Positions 24,512 to 32,723 of a DNA stretch of 64,000 nt are shown here, piece after piece. Numbering within the stretch: the first letter of the stretch is position 1; each line of letters begins with the position of its first letter. The notes below the pieces were generated by a model. That model did not search any database and was not told the DNA's origin. It saw only the letters and a list, made by a program, of their open reading frames with translations. The translations under genes were made by a program, and so were the position numbers. The stretch is from SCUS01 sp966211675 (GTDB lineage Bacteria; Myxococcota_A; Polyangia; Polyangiales; Ga0077539), in the NCBI GenBank assembly GCA_966211675.1, contig CBIHPK010000003.1:62001-126000 (forward strand), in the 5' to 3' direction.

Positions 24512-25075
24512 ATGAACCGACGAAGCTGGCTACAAGGGTGTCTGGCGGTGGCCGCGACGGCGGCGTGCAGCCGCGCGGTGGCGAGGGCGCCGGGCGCGAC
24601 GCCTCGCATGCCCGAGGCGTCCGTGCGGACGCCCGTCGTCGAGGCGGTGGCCTCCGGCGACGGGGGCGCCGACCCGCCGATCGGCGACCGCCTCGTGCTC
24701 TCCAATGACGAGTGGCGGCGGCGGCTCACGCCCGAGCGCTTCCACGTGATGCGAGAGCAGGGCACCGAGCGCGCCTTCACCGGGCGCTACTGGGACCAGC
24801 ACGCCGACGGCGTCTACCGCTGCGCCGCGTGCGGGGCGCCGCTCTTCCGCTCGTCGGACAAGTTCGAGTCGGGCACCGGGTGGCCGAGCTTCACCCGTCC
24901 CATCGCCGAGGGCCGGGTCGCCCGCACCGTCGACACCTCCATGGGCATGGAGCGCGACGAGGTGCACTGCGCCCGCTGCGACGGTCACCTCGGTCACGTC
25001 TTCGAGGACGGCCCCGCGCCCACCGGGCTGCGCTACTGCATCAACTCGGTGTCGCTGGACTTCCGGCCGCGCTGA
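24512..25075 (+). CDS. msrB: Exported methionine-R-sulfoxide reductase MsrB
   Basis: 187 residues. The catalytic domain has the two zinc-binding pairs CAAC and CARC(DGH), the segment GTGWPSFTRPI and the redox-active Cys in RYCINSVSLDFRP. It reduces the R-epimer of methionine sulfoxide in proteins. Unlike cytosolic MsrB it begins with MNRRSWLQGCLAVAATAACS, which contains both a twin-arginine-like NRRSWLQ and a lipobox-like AAC. It is therefore probably exported, folded or as a lipoprotein, to repair envelope proteins. The open frame starts 46 nt after the phosphatase gene on the same strand. Enzyme identity is secure; export route is inferred. Confidence 0.92.
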   Translation: MNRRSWLQGCLAVAATAACSRAVARAPGATPRMPEASVRTPVVEAVASGDGGADPPIGDRLVLSNDEWRRRLTPERFHVMREQGTERAFTGRYWDQHADGVYRCAACGAPLFRSSDKFESGTGWPSFTRPIAEGRVARTVDTSMGMERDEVHCARCDGHLGHVFEDGPAPTGLRYCINSVSLDFRPR

Positions 25076-25081
25076 GCTCCC

Positions 25082-26155
25082 TCAGGGCAGCGCGCAGGCG
25101 TAGCGCTGGAGGGTCGTGCGCGCCGGGCTGTGCGAGGCGTCGCGAGTGAGGAGCAGCACGGCGGCGGGCGACTGCACCGCGAGCGTCGCCGGTCCGGGGA
25201 CGACGCCGCGCACCCCGGTGAGCCACGAGGCGCTGCCGTCGGGCAGCAGCCGCGCGAGGGACTGCCGCCCCGCGGCCGCGTCGCTCACCATCGCGACGAC
25301 GAGGTCGCGGTCGAGCGCCAGCGCGTCGAGGCGGGCCCTCGGCTCGACCGCCGGGTCGGCGAGGGCCGCCGGGGCCACGACGGCGTTGCTGCGAAGGAGC
25401 ATCGGGCTCCCCACGGGGTTGATCTGCGCGGTGAGCGAGGCGCCCCCGAGCCGCACCGGGCCGAGGGCGCCGATGGGCCAGCGCGCCCGGCTCGCCACCG
25501 AGCCGTCGGGCAGCAGCGTGAGCACCCAGGGCTCCACCGCGGGGTCGGCCGCGTCGATTCGCAGCGTCGTCGGCTCGGCCGCGTCGAGGCGCACCGAGCG
25601 GGCGCCCGGCTGGTCGCTCGCCACGCTCGACGGCGACCTCGGGACCGCTCGCGCATCGAGCGGCATCACCCGCACCGCGGTCGGGGTCGCCCACGCGAGG
25701 AGCAGGCCTCCCTCGACCGGGGCGAGCGCCAGCGAGGTGACCGGGGTGGTGAGCGCCTCGACGACGCGGGGGACGTTCTGCGCCTCCATGGAGGCCGATC
25801 GCCGCGCGACGACGAGGTCGCGGCCGCGCTCGACGTAGGCCAGCGCGAAGCCCGTCGGAGTACGCGCCATGGTAAAGACGCTCACCGGCTCGGCGAGCAC
25901 GCGGGGCTCCTCGAGGGAGCGCAGGTCGGGCGCGAAGCGCTGCACGCGGAGGGCGCCCGCGCGGTCGCGCCAGGCGAGCACGGTGACGCCGTCGAGCGGG
26001 AGCAGCGCCGGCGGGGCGAGCGGGTCGAGGGCGTCGTCGAGGGCGACCGCGGCGTGCGCGGTGACCACGCAGCGGGCGTGCGGCGCGGGGCGCAGCTGGG
26101 CGCCGGCGGGGAGCGCGAGCGCGGAGGCGCACGCGAAGGCGAGGCGTCCCCTCAT
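25082..26155 (-). CDS. Exported protein of unknown function, likely beta-propeller
   Basis: 357 residues with a signal peptide (MRGRLAFACASALALPAGAQ). The mature part is a series of short repeats of similar rhythm: LAWRDRAGALRVQRFAPD, FALAYVERGRDLVVARRS, LLLAWATPTAVRVMPLD, PWVLTLLPDGSVASRARW, LARLLPDGSASWLTG. This periodicity suggests a beta-propeller. No catalytic motif was found. Its ATG overlaps the stop of the upstream lipoprotein gene (ATGA), so the two are translationally coupled and probably work together at the cell surface or in the periplasm. Confidence 0.68.
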   Translation of the reverse strand: MRGRLAFACASALALPAGAQLRPAPHARCVVTAHAAVALDDALDPLAPPALLPLDGVTVLAWRDRAGALRVQRFAPDLRSLEEPRVLAEPVSVFTMARTPTGFALAYVERGRDLVVARRSASMEAQNVPRVVEALTTPVTSLALAPVEGGLLLAWATPTAVRVMPLDARAVPRSPSSVASDQPGARSVRLDAAEPTTLRIDAADPAVEPWVLTLLPDGSVASRARWPIGALGPVRLGGASLTAQINPVGSPMLLRSNAVVAPAALADPAVEPRARLDALALDRDLVVAMVSDAAAGRQSLARLLPDGSASWLTGVRGVVPGPATLAVQSPAAVLLLTRDASHSPARTTLQRYACALP

Positions 26156-27111
26156 CGGAGCGTGACGGTGTAGCGGCGGCCCTGACCGACGACGGTGGTG
26201 GTGAGCGGCCACGAGCCGATGCGCGCGGTGGTGATGTTGTACGGGAGCACGGCGAGCGAGGCCCGGCCGGTGGGGTTGGCGGGGAGCTCGGCGAGGGCGC
26301 GCGCCGGGAGCACCGCGCGGCCGACGTCGCCGTAGGTCTGCACCGCGGCGCGGTAGCTGCGCGTCTCGTCGCCGACGGTCTCGTAGAGCGAGAGCACCAC
26401 CCAGACCTCGCGGGCCGCGTTGGGGACCCACTCCACGACGAGGTCGCGCGAGCGGTCGACGACGATCTCCCCGGCGCCCGGGGGCGAGGTCACCACCACC
26501 GTCGGAGGGACCGTGAAGGACAGGTCGAAGGCGGGGATCTCCCTCGTCCCGGGGGCGCGGACCCTCACCGTGCGCGGCCCGGGGAACTCCGTCCCGTCGG
26601 TGTAGTAGGGGGCGTACTGGCCCATCGGTTGCGGGCGCAGCGAGACCTCCGTGAGCCCGCCGGTGAGGCCGATCACGCCGGCGTTGGGGAAGGTGCGAGG
26701 GTGCGGATCGACCGGCGCCGCTCCCGCGCTGGTGCAGACCGAGAAGTCCCACGCCCCGGCCGAGCGCTGTCCGCAGCGCTGGTCATCGGGGTAGGGCAGG
26801 TAGCGGAAGGTCGCCGCGACGTAGGTGGTGTCTTCCAGGCCCGACGAGTTGCTGCCGATGTAGAGCGTGCCGTAGCGCTGGTCGAAGACCGTGGCGTCCG
26901 CGAAGGTGGTCTGACCCGCGTCGACCAGCGCCCCGTCGGCGGTGATGACCCCGGCCTCGACGGGCCGGAAGGGGTCGAGGCCGTCGGGGTTGAGCCCCGG
27001 CAGGACGTCCGTGAGGAGCCCCCCGTCCCCGCGCGCGGCGGTGCCGTCGACGGTGCTCGCGCAGCCGGCGACCACGAGGGAGAGCGCGAGGGTGATGCTG
27101 TGGGAGCGCAC
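26152..27111 (-). CDS. Lipoprotein of unknown function
   Basis: 319 residues from GTG 27111. The signal peptide ITLALSLVVAGC ends in a lipobox with lipidated Cys. The mature protein begins with a GDGG-containing linker and includes GTLYIGSNSSGLEDTTYVAA, then a cysteine pair region (DDQRCGQRSAGAWDFSVC). VVVTSPPGAGEIVVDRSRDL and WVVLSLYETVGDE suggest Ig-like beta sandwiches. I do not recognise the family. The 56-nt interval to the next upstream gene (stop at 27168) contains nothing else that I can support. It is coupled by a 4-nt overlap to the following exported protein gene. Confidence 0.68.
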   Translation of the reverse strand: MRSHSITLALSLVVAGCASTVDGTAARGDGGLLTDVLPGLNPDGLDPFRPVEAGVITADGALVDAGQTTFADATVFDQRYGTLYIGSNSSGLEDTTYVAATFRYLPYPDDQRCGQRSAGAWDFSVCTSAGAAPVDPHPRTFPNAGVIGLTGGLTEVSLRPQPMGQYAPYYTDGTEFPGPRTVRVRAPGTREIPAFDLSFTVPPTVVVTSPPGAGEIVVDRSRDLVVEWVPNAAREVWVVLSLYETVGDETRSYRAAVQTYGDVGRAVLPARALAELPANPTGRASLAVLPYNITTARIGSWPLTTTVVGQGRRYTVTLR

Positions 27112-27167
27112 GGCGCGCGAGTCTGGGCCAGATCCGCGCGCAGTTGCAAACGGCCTCGGGGCGGCGG

Positions 27168-28304
27168 TCAGAGGTCCTTGGTGTAGACCCGGTAGCGCTT
27201 GTAGATCTTCGCGCCCATGGCGGCGATGCCGCTGTTGATGGGCGAGTCGTCCTCGCGGGTCCACGACAGCTCGCCCCAGGTGTAGCCCTTGGCCGAGCCG
27301 CGCTTCGCGACCTCGACGTACATCGCCGCGGAGAGCGGCATGTACTTGCGCACGCCGCGGAGCTCCTTGCGGATGCCGAGCAGCATCAGCCGCGAGGACT
27401 TCGGCCCGGACACCTTCAGCCGCCAGAGCGCCTTCAGGAGTCCGAAGGGAAACTCCTTGCCGCGGATGTCGCGGATGCACTCGTTCATGTTGGGCAGCAG
27501 GATGCACATCCCCATCGGCTTGCCGTCGATCTCCGCGATGAACGCCAGGTCCGGGTCGATGATCAGCTTGAGGTCCTCGGCGGTCTTCTCGATCTCGTCG
27601 GGGAGCGCCGGGACGAAGCCCCACTTGCCCTCCCAGGCGTCGTTGTAGATGTCCATGATGATCTTCAGCTCATCGTGCATCTTCGAGGTGTTCACCGAGC
27701 GCAGCTTGAGCTCCGGCAGGGCCTTCATGTCCGCCCAGGCCTTCTCCACCCGCTTCGGAAACTCCGCGACCTCGTAGCGCCACGCGTAGAGGTCCTTCTC
27801 CTTGGTGAGCCCCCAGGCCTCGGTGACCCGGCCCTGCCACGGGCGCGAGTGCGCCATCATCAGCACCGGGGGCGAGTCGAAGCCCTCCACCAGCGTGCCG
27901 ATCTCCTCGTTGGCGTAGAGCCCGTAGGGGCCGCTCATCCGGGTCATGCCCTTGGCCTTCAGCCACGCCGCCGCGCGCTCGAGCAGCGCCGCGCCCACCG
28001 CGTCGTCGTCGATGGTGTCGAAGAACCCGTAGAAGCCGTTCTTCTCCTTCCAGACCCGGTTGTGCTCGTGGTCGATGGAGGCCGAGATGCGCCCCACCAG
28101 CTCGCCCCCGCGTCGAGCGACGAAGTACACCGCCTCGCCCCGCTTGAAGAACGGGTTCTTCTTCGGGTCGAGCCGGGGCTTGATGTCGAACATCTCCAGC
28201 GGCGCGATGAAGTTCGGGTCTCCCTTGAACACCGCGTGCGAGGCGTCGATGAACTCGCGAGGATCGCTCCCCGCCGCAATCTCCCGGATCTCGATCTCTG
28301 CCAT
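27168..28304 (-). CDS. GNAT-fold protein of uncharacterised family
   Basis: 378 residues, soluble, no signal peptide. EIREIAAGSDPREFIDASHAV and FFKRGEAVYFVARRGGELVG followed by RISASIDHEHNRV resemble the first half of an acyl-CoA N-acetyltransferase. The second half has LAFIAEIDGKPMGMCILLPN and RKYMPLSAAMYVEVAKRG with a final WGELSWTREDDSPINSG...KIYKRYRVYTK, a GNAT-like C-terminal strand-helix. Two tandem GNAT-like folds, as in FemABX-type proteins, are likely. Substrate unknown. Homologues of this length are widespread in myxobacteria and other bacteria, usually annotated only as N-acetyltransferase or hypothetical. Confidence 0.72.
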   Translation of the reverse strand: MAEIEIREIAAGSDPREFIDASHAVFKGDPNFIAPLEMFDIKPRLDPKKNPFFKRGEAVYFVARRGGELVGRISASIDHEHNRVWKEKNGFYGFFDTIDDDAVGAALLERAAAWLKAKGMTRMSGPYGLYANEEIGTLVEGFDSPPVLMMAHSRPWQGRVTEAWGLTKEKDLYAWRYEVAEFPKRVEKAWADMKALPELKLRSVNTSKMHDELKIIMDIYNDAWEGKWGFVPALPDEIEKTAEDLKLIIDPDLAFIAEIDGKPMGMCILLPNMNECIRDIRGKEFPFGLLKALWRLKVSGPKSSRLMLLGIRKELRGVRKYMPLSAAMYVEVAKRGSAKGYTWGELSWTREDDSPINSGIAAMGAKIYKRYRVYTKDL

Positions 28305-28444
28305 AGGTGCGCGGCTTGTAGCCCCATCGGCGCGCGGACTCCAGTCACCGCCCCGGTGGATGATTCGCGCGATCCCTGGTTGCCTTCCGCCGCGAGGTTG
28401 GGGTACACCCCGCGCCGTCCGAGGGAGAGATCCTGAAGATCATA

Positions 28445-28526
28445 TGGCCCGGCTGACCTTGGCTCGTGAACCCCGCCAGGTCGGAAACGAAGCAACGGCA
28501 GCGTAGATCGCGGTGCAGCCGGGCCA
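28445..28526 (+). ncRNA. ffs: Signal recognition particle RNA (4.5S type)
   Basis: The 301-nt gene-free interval 28305-28605 holds a small bacterial SRP RNA. TGGCCCGGCTG at 28445-28455 pairs perfectly with CAGCCGGGCCA ending at 28526, giving an 11-bp closing stem. The apex contains AGGTCGGAAACGAAGCA, the conserved GGAA tetraloop followed by the AGCA internal-loop strand that binds Ffh. The complementary strand CGGCAGCG lies opposite. The RNA guides Ffh/FtsY-dependent membrane targeting. True ends may lie a few bases outside. No convincing T-rich terminator was seen. The rest of the interval shows nothing else. Confidence 0.88.
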
Positions 28527-28605
28527 CCCTCTCCTTCTTCCGATCCACTGATCGCAAGGGCCTCCCCCGAGGCCGCGACCAGACACCCCATCAAGAGCCC
28601 TCGGC

Positions 28606-29631
28606 TCACGCCAACGGCGTCGGGTCGACCTCGCCCCTGGCGACGACCTCCGCTCCGCCCCGGGCCGTGGCCCAGGCGGCGAGCGAGCGCATCCCCTCGT
28701 CGACGGTCACCACCGGCACCCACCCGAGCTCCTTGCGAGCGCGCTGCACGTTGAAATACGCGACCTGCCCGAGGGACGACACCTCCGCGCGGTTGCACGC
28801 CAGCGGGTCCGCGCCGCGCTCGGCCCACCAGCCCAGCGCATACGCCGCCCAGTAGGGCAGGCTCCCGGCGGAGACCTTGTCCCCGCCCGCCGCGGCCACC
28901 GAGCGGGTCACGAACTCCCGCGCCGTCACCCGCTCGTCGTCGGTCACGTAGTAGGCGCGCCCCGCCGCGGCCGGCGTCGTGAGCGAACGCACCATCGCGT
29001 CGACCACGCTGTCGACGTGGCTCGACGGCACCATCGCCCGCCCGCCGTCGACCCAGCGCCAGCGCCCCGAGCGCACCCGACGCAGCACCCCCGGCAGCCA
29101 GCGGGTGTCGTCCGCGCCCCAGAGGATCCCCGGGCGGATCACCACCGTCGAGAAGGCGTCGTTGCCCGCGGCCCCCACGAGGTCGTCGGCGAGCGAGAGC
29201 GCCTCCGCCGAGCGGTCGGTGAAGCGCGGCGGCGAGGGATGCTCCTCGTCGACGTAGCTGCGAGCGACGCCCCCGCGGGTGACCGACTCGCTCGACCGGA
29301 ACACCAGCCTCCGCACGCCCAGCGCCCTCGCCGAGTGCAGCACGTTCTCCGCTCCGACCAGGTTGACCGCCTCCGCGAGCGCCGGTGGCGTCCGCGAACC
29401 GACCTGCGCGCAGTGCACCACCGCCTCGACGCCTGCCATCGCCGCGCGCACCGAGGCCTCGTCGGTCACCGAGCCCTCGCGCTCGACCGCGCCGATCGCC
29501 CGCAGCCTCGACCTCGCCGCGGGGTCCGACTCCGCGCGCACCAGCGCCCGCACCCGATGGCCCTCTCGCAGCAGCCTCGCGGCCAGCGTCCGCCCCAGGA
29601 ATCCCGTGGCCCCGGTGATGAGCAGCTCCAC
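28606..29631 (-). CDS. Extended SDR-fold protein lacking the catalytic Tyr and Lys
   Basis: 341 residues from GTG 29631. ELLITGATGFLGRTLAARLL is a textbook NAD(P)-binding TGxxGxxG motif, followed by AVVHCAQVGSRTPP and LVFRSSESVTRGG, as in 3-beta-HSD/epimerase-type SDRs. At the place of the catalytic YxxxK the sequence reads FTDRSAEALSLAD, so Tyr is replaced by Thr and Lys by Ala. TVVIRPGILWGADDTRWLPG and MVPSSHVDSVVDAMVRSL are normal family segments. It probably binds nucleotide and may sense redox state or act as a non-oxidoreductase, or it may be a diverged enzyme with other residues. Divergent from the MscS gene. Confidence 0.8.
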   Translation of the reverse strand: MELLITGATGFLGRTLAARLLREGHRVRALVRAESDPAARSRLRAIGAVEREGSVTDEASVRAAMAGVEAVVHCAQVGSRTPPALAEAVNLVGAENVLHSARALGVRRLVFRSSESVTRGGVARSYVDEEHPSPPRFTDRSAEALSLADDLVGAAGNDAFSTVVIRPGILWGADDTRWLPGVLRRVRSGRWRWVDGGRAMVPSSHVDSVVDAMVRSLTTPAAAGRAYYVTDDERVTAREFVTRSVAAAGGDKVSAGSLPYWAAYALGWWAERGADPLACNRAEVSSLGQVAYFNVQRARKELGWVPVVTVDEGMRSLAAWATARGGAEVVARGEVDPTPLA

Positions 29632-29682
29632 CCGCGGGAGTGTGTACCAACGCCTCGCGCGGACGAAGTATCTTCCGCCGCC

Positions 29683-30588
29683 ATGCAACACCCCCAACGC
29701 CCGGTGCAGGGTGCGAGCGAGCTGGTGCTCCCCTTCTGGGCGGCGCTGCCCGAGGTCGTGCGGATGATCCTCGGCGCGGGCGCGCGCATCACCCTCACCA
29801 TCATGGTGGCGAGGGCGCTGCTGCGCCTCGTGCCGCGGCTCGAGCGCTTCATCACGCAGCGGGCCGCCGCGCGGGGGCCCAAGGACACCGTCGCCACGGC
29901 CTCGATGATCCAGCAGAGCCAGCGCGTCGAGACCCTGGTGCGCGTGTCGGGCTCCGTGGCGCGGGCGATCGTCTACGCCATCGCCACGGTCACCGTGCTC
30001 GCGAGCATCGGCCTCGACGTCACGCCGGTGCTGGCCGGCGCGGGCATCGCGGGCGTCGCCGTGGGCTTCGGCGCGCAGACCATCGTGAAGGACTTCTTCG
30101 GCGGCTTCTTCATCCTGATGGAGAACCAGTACGCGGTGGGCGACACCATCTCCATCGGCGCCATCACCGGCACGGTCGAGGAGATGACCATGCGGGTCAC
30201 CGTGCTCCGCGACGCCGCCGGCCCGCTGCACTTCATCCCCAACGGCGGCATCGGGACGGTCACCAACCGCACCCTCTCGTGGCAGCGCGCCATCGTGGAC
30301 GTGAGCTCTCCCTGGAGCGTCCCCGTCGAGCGCGCCCGCGCGGCCCTCCTGGCGGCGGTGCAGCCCCTCATCGACGAGCCCGCGAAGTACGAGCTGCGCG
30401 GCGCCGTGGAGCTCGAAGGGCCCCTCGACTTCAACGGCGAGAAGGTCACCTGGCGGCTGTCCGCGCGCTGCGACCCGAAGAAGCTCCCGCAGGCGCGCGC
30501 CTCGCTCCTCGCGGCCCTTCAGCGGGCCCTCCCCCGCGCCGCCGACAGCGACCGCCTCGACTGGTCGAAGGTGCGCGACGAGGGCTGA
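29683..30588 (+). CDS. MscS-family mechanosensitive ion channel
   Basis: 301 residues. Two N-terminal helices (ITLTIMVARALLRLV; VARAIVYAIATVTVLASIG) are followed by the pore helix GAGIAGVAVGFGAQTIVKDF, the Gly/Ala-rich TM3 of MscS. FGGFFILMENQYAVGDTI leads into the beta domain, with FIPNGGIGTVTNRT and the mixed alpha/beta C-terminal domain after that. These channels release solutes from the cytoplasm on hypo-osmotic shock. The size matches small MscS (YggB-like). ATG 29683 is chosen because it follows the divergent gene start and gives a normal N-terminus. Confidence 0.9.
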   Translation: MQHPQRPVQGASELVLPFWAALPEVVRMILGAGARITLTIMVARALLRLVPRLERFITQRAAARGPKDTVATASMIQQSQRVETLVRVSGSVARAIVYAIATVTVLASIGLDVTPVLAGAGIAGVAVGFGAQTIVKDFFGGFFILMENQYAVGDTISIGAITGTVEEMTMRVTVLRDAAGPLHFIPNGGIGTVTNRTLSWQRAIVDVSSPWSVPVERARAALLAAVQPLIDEPAKYELRGAVELEGPLDFNGEKVTWRLSARCDPKKLPQARASLLAALQRALPRAADSDRLDWSKVRDEG

Positions 30589-30713
30589 CCGCCGCCGTGT
30601 CCCCGGTCAACGGCCCACTCGACGCGCGGCGCAGGAATGCACTAACGTCGCGAAGCCGCGACGGCAGAGATCCTTCTGAGCGTCCGATCACCCCCTACGA
30701 AGAGGCCCCACTG

Positions 30714-32498
30714 ATGATCGCCCTGGGTCGACTCCAGCGCCTGCTGCTCTCCGTCTGCGCGTTCGCCGCCGTGCTCGTCGCCGCCGCCCCCGAGGCCCAC
30801 GCCATCCCGCTGCTCAACGGCTTCGGCGGTCCGACGGGCTACGGCACCGCCGACCACTGCGTGCACCCCAACGACGACGGCTCCTACGCGGGCCCCGGCG
30901 GCACAGGCACCCCGGTGGCCATCGACCTGCGCCCCGCCTTCCCCGGCGGCCTCGGCTTCTTCGGCCGGACCTTCAACACCTTCTATCTCAACACCAACGG
31001 CAACATCACCTTCAACGCGGCGCTCTTCACCTATACGCCCGCGGCCTTTCCGGTGGCCGACCAGCCGATGATCGCGCCGTGGTGGGCCGACGTGGACACC
31101 CGCGGCGGAGGCCAGCCGAGCAACAACTCGATCTGCTTCCACATCGAGCCCAACCGCATCGTCATCACCTGGCACAACGTCGGGTACTACAGCTCGCACA
31201 ACGACCGGCTCAACGACTTCCAGATGATCCTGTCGACCTCGGGCTCGTGCACCACGGGCGGCGACTTCGACGTGGAGTTTCGTTACAACCGCTGCGAGTG
31301 GATCACCGGCGACGCCTCCGGCGGCACCGGCGGCTTCGGCGGAACGCCCGCCCAGGTGGGCTTCGACGCCGGCAACCGCATGAACTTCGTGGCGCTGCCC
31401 GACTCGCGGATGCCCACGATCATCAACGTGTGTCGCAGCTCCAACGTCCCCGGCGGAGCGCCGGGCCTCTTCCGCTTCCAGATCCGCGGCGGCATCCTGG
31501 CGGGCGGCTGCGCCGGAGCGGGCATGCCCTGCACCGTCCCCGGCCAGATGGGCGCCTGCGGCATGGGCGTGACCATCTGCTCGGGCATGGGCACCACCTG
31601 CTCGCAGGTCAACCGCCCCCGCGCCCGCGCCTGCAACGGCTTCGACAACGACTGCGACGGCATGATCGACGAGGGCAACGACCTCTGCCCGACCAACCAG
31701 GTGTGCGACCGCGGCCAGTGCGTCGAGCGCTGCCAGCCCGAGCTCGGCTGCCTCACGGGCCGCTCCTGCTCGGACCGCGGCACCTGCGTCGAGACCTCCT
31801 GCCTCACCATGAACTGCCCCGCCGGACAGCGCTGCGCCGGCGGCCGCTGCGTGGGCGTGTGCGACGGCGTGACCTGCCCGTGGGCGCAGAGCTGCCGCGC
31901 GGGCCGCTGCGTCAACCCCTGCGCCGACGTGGTCTGCGACGGCCGCGACGTCTGCGACGACGACCCCCGCTCCACCACCTTCGGCCAGTGCGTCGCGGGC
32001 TGCCAGTGCCGCCCCTGCGCCGCGGGCTCGACCTGCCAGCCCGACGGGCACTGCACCGTGGACGCGTGCACCGGGGTCACCTGCCCCACCGGCGCCCACT
32101 GCGAGGGCGGCACCTGCCACGACTCCTGCGAGTCGGCCCCCGACACTCGCCTCTGCCCGGCCGGTGAGGTGTGCCGCCTCGGAGAGTGCGTGAGCGGCGC
32201 CAGCATGCCCCTCGACGGCGGCGTCGCCCCGACCGACGGCGGCGGACCGGCGACGGACACCGGCCGCCCCACCGCTGACACCGGCCGGGCCACCGACGCC
32301 GGCCGCGACGCGGGGCGGGTCGACGCGGGCCGCGACGCCGGACGAGTGGTCGACGCGGGCTCGCTCCGCTGGACCCAGGGGTCGACCGGCTGCGCCTGCC
32401 GCACCGGCGTCGCCGAGCACCAGCCGCGCTGGTACCTCGGGGCCCTCGCCTTCGGCGCCGCGCTCGCGGTGCGCCGCCGCCGTCGCGCGCTCCGCTGA
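30714..32498 (+). CDS. Nidogen-like Cys-rich MYXO-CTERM surface protein (copy 1)
   Basis: 594 residues. A signal peptide (LLLSVCAFAAVLVAAAPEAHA) is followed by a nidogen-like (NIDO) domain at about 25-260: LLNGFGGPTGYG, FYLNTNGNITF, MIAPWWADVDTRGGG and FDVEFRYNRCEWITG. GFDNDCDGMIDEGNDLC is a calcium-binding-like turn seen in myxobacterial exoproteins. About residues 320-490 are a string of EGF-like Cys repeats. A (D/T)AGR-rich linker comes next. The protein ends with C-x-C, a hydrophobic helix (WYLGALAFGAALAV) and RRRRRALR, the MYXO-CTERM tail that directs sorting to the outer surface. The next gene is a close tandem paralogue. Confidence 0.88.
   Translation: MIALGRLQRLLLSVCAFAAVLVAAAPEAHAIPLLNGFGGPTGYGTADHCVHPNDDGSYAGPGGTGTPVAIDLRPAFPGGLGFFGRTFNTFYLNTNGNITFNAALFTYTPAAFPVADQPMIAPWWADVDTRGGGQPSNNSICFHIEPNRIVITWHNVGYYSSHNDRLNDFQMILSTSGSCTTGGDFDVEFRYNRCEWITGDASGGTGGFGGTPAQVGFDAGNRMNFVALPDSRMPTIINVCRSSNVPGGAPGLFRFQIRGGILAGGCAGAGMPCTVPGQMGACGMGVTICSGMGTTCSQVNRPRARACNGFDNDCDGMIDEGNDLCPTNQVCDRGQCVERCQPELGCLTGRSCSDRGTCVETSCLTMNCPAGQRCAGGRCVGVCDGVTCPWAQSCRAGRCVNPCADVVCDGRDVCDDDPRSTTFGQCVAGCQCRPCAAGSTCQPDGHCTVDACTGVTCPTGAHCEGGTCHDSCESAPDTRLCPAGEVCRLGECVSGASMPLDGGVAPTDGGGPATDTGRPTADTGRATDAGRDAGRVDAGRDAGRVVDAGSLRWTQGSTGCACRTGVAEHQPRWYLGALAFGAALAVRRRRRALR
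31050..31142 (+). repeat. Perfect 93-bp direct repeat, copy 1
   Basis: Identical over 93 bp to 33057-33149, inside the NIDO-domain codons of the two paralogous genes (offset 2007 bp). It encodes VADQPMIAPWWADVDTR and the flanking residues. Identity at third codon positions shows recent duplication or gene conversion rather than protein-level selection alone. Confidence 0.9.
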
Positions 32499-32723
32499 GC
32501 CGCCTCCGCCCCTCATTCCCCCTCCGCGTCCCCCCTGCTGATCGCGCTCCGCGGCCGCGGCTCCTCTCCCTCGACGAGAGCCGCGGCGCTGGGCTATGGT
32601 CGCGCCAATCTCGTCGGCCGCCGATGCCCCCATCGACGCGCCGCCGTCTTCCCTTGCGCGCTTCTCCCTGAACCTCCCAGCGGTGGGGTGAGCGCTCTCC
32701 GACGCAGAAGTGAGGCCACGTTC

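Noticed and set aside
28370..28444. A sigma-70-type promoter for the SRP RNA (TTGCCT ... TACACC)
   Set aside because: Similarity to the consensus is weak, and the predicted start would lie about 30 nt before the RNA's closing stem; not supported well enough to list.
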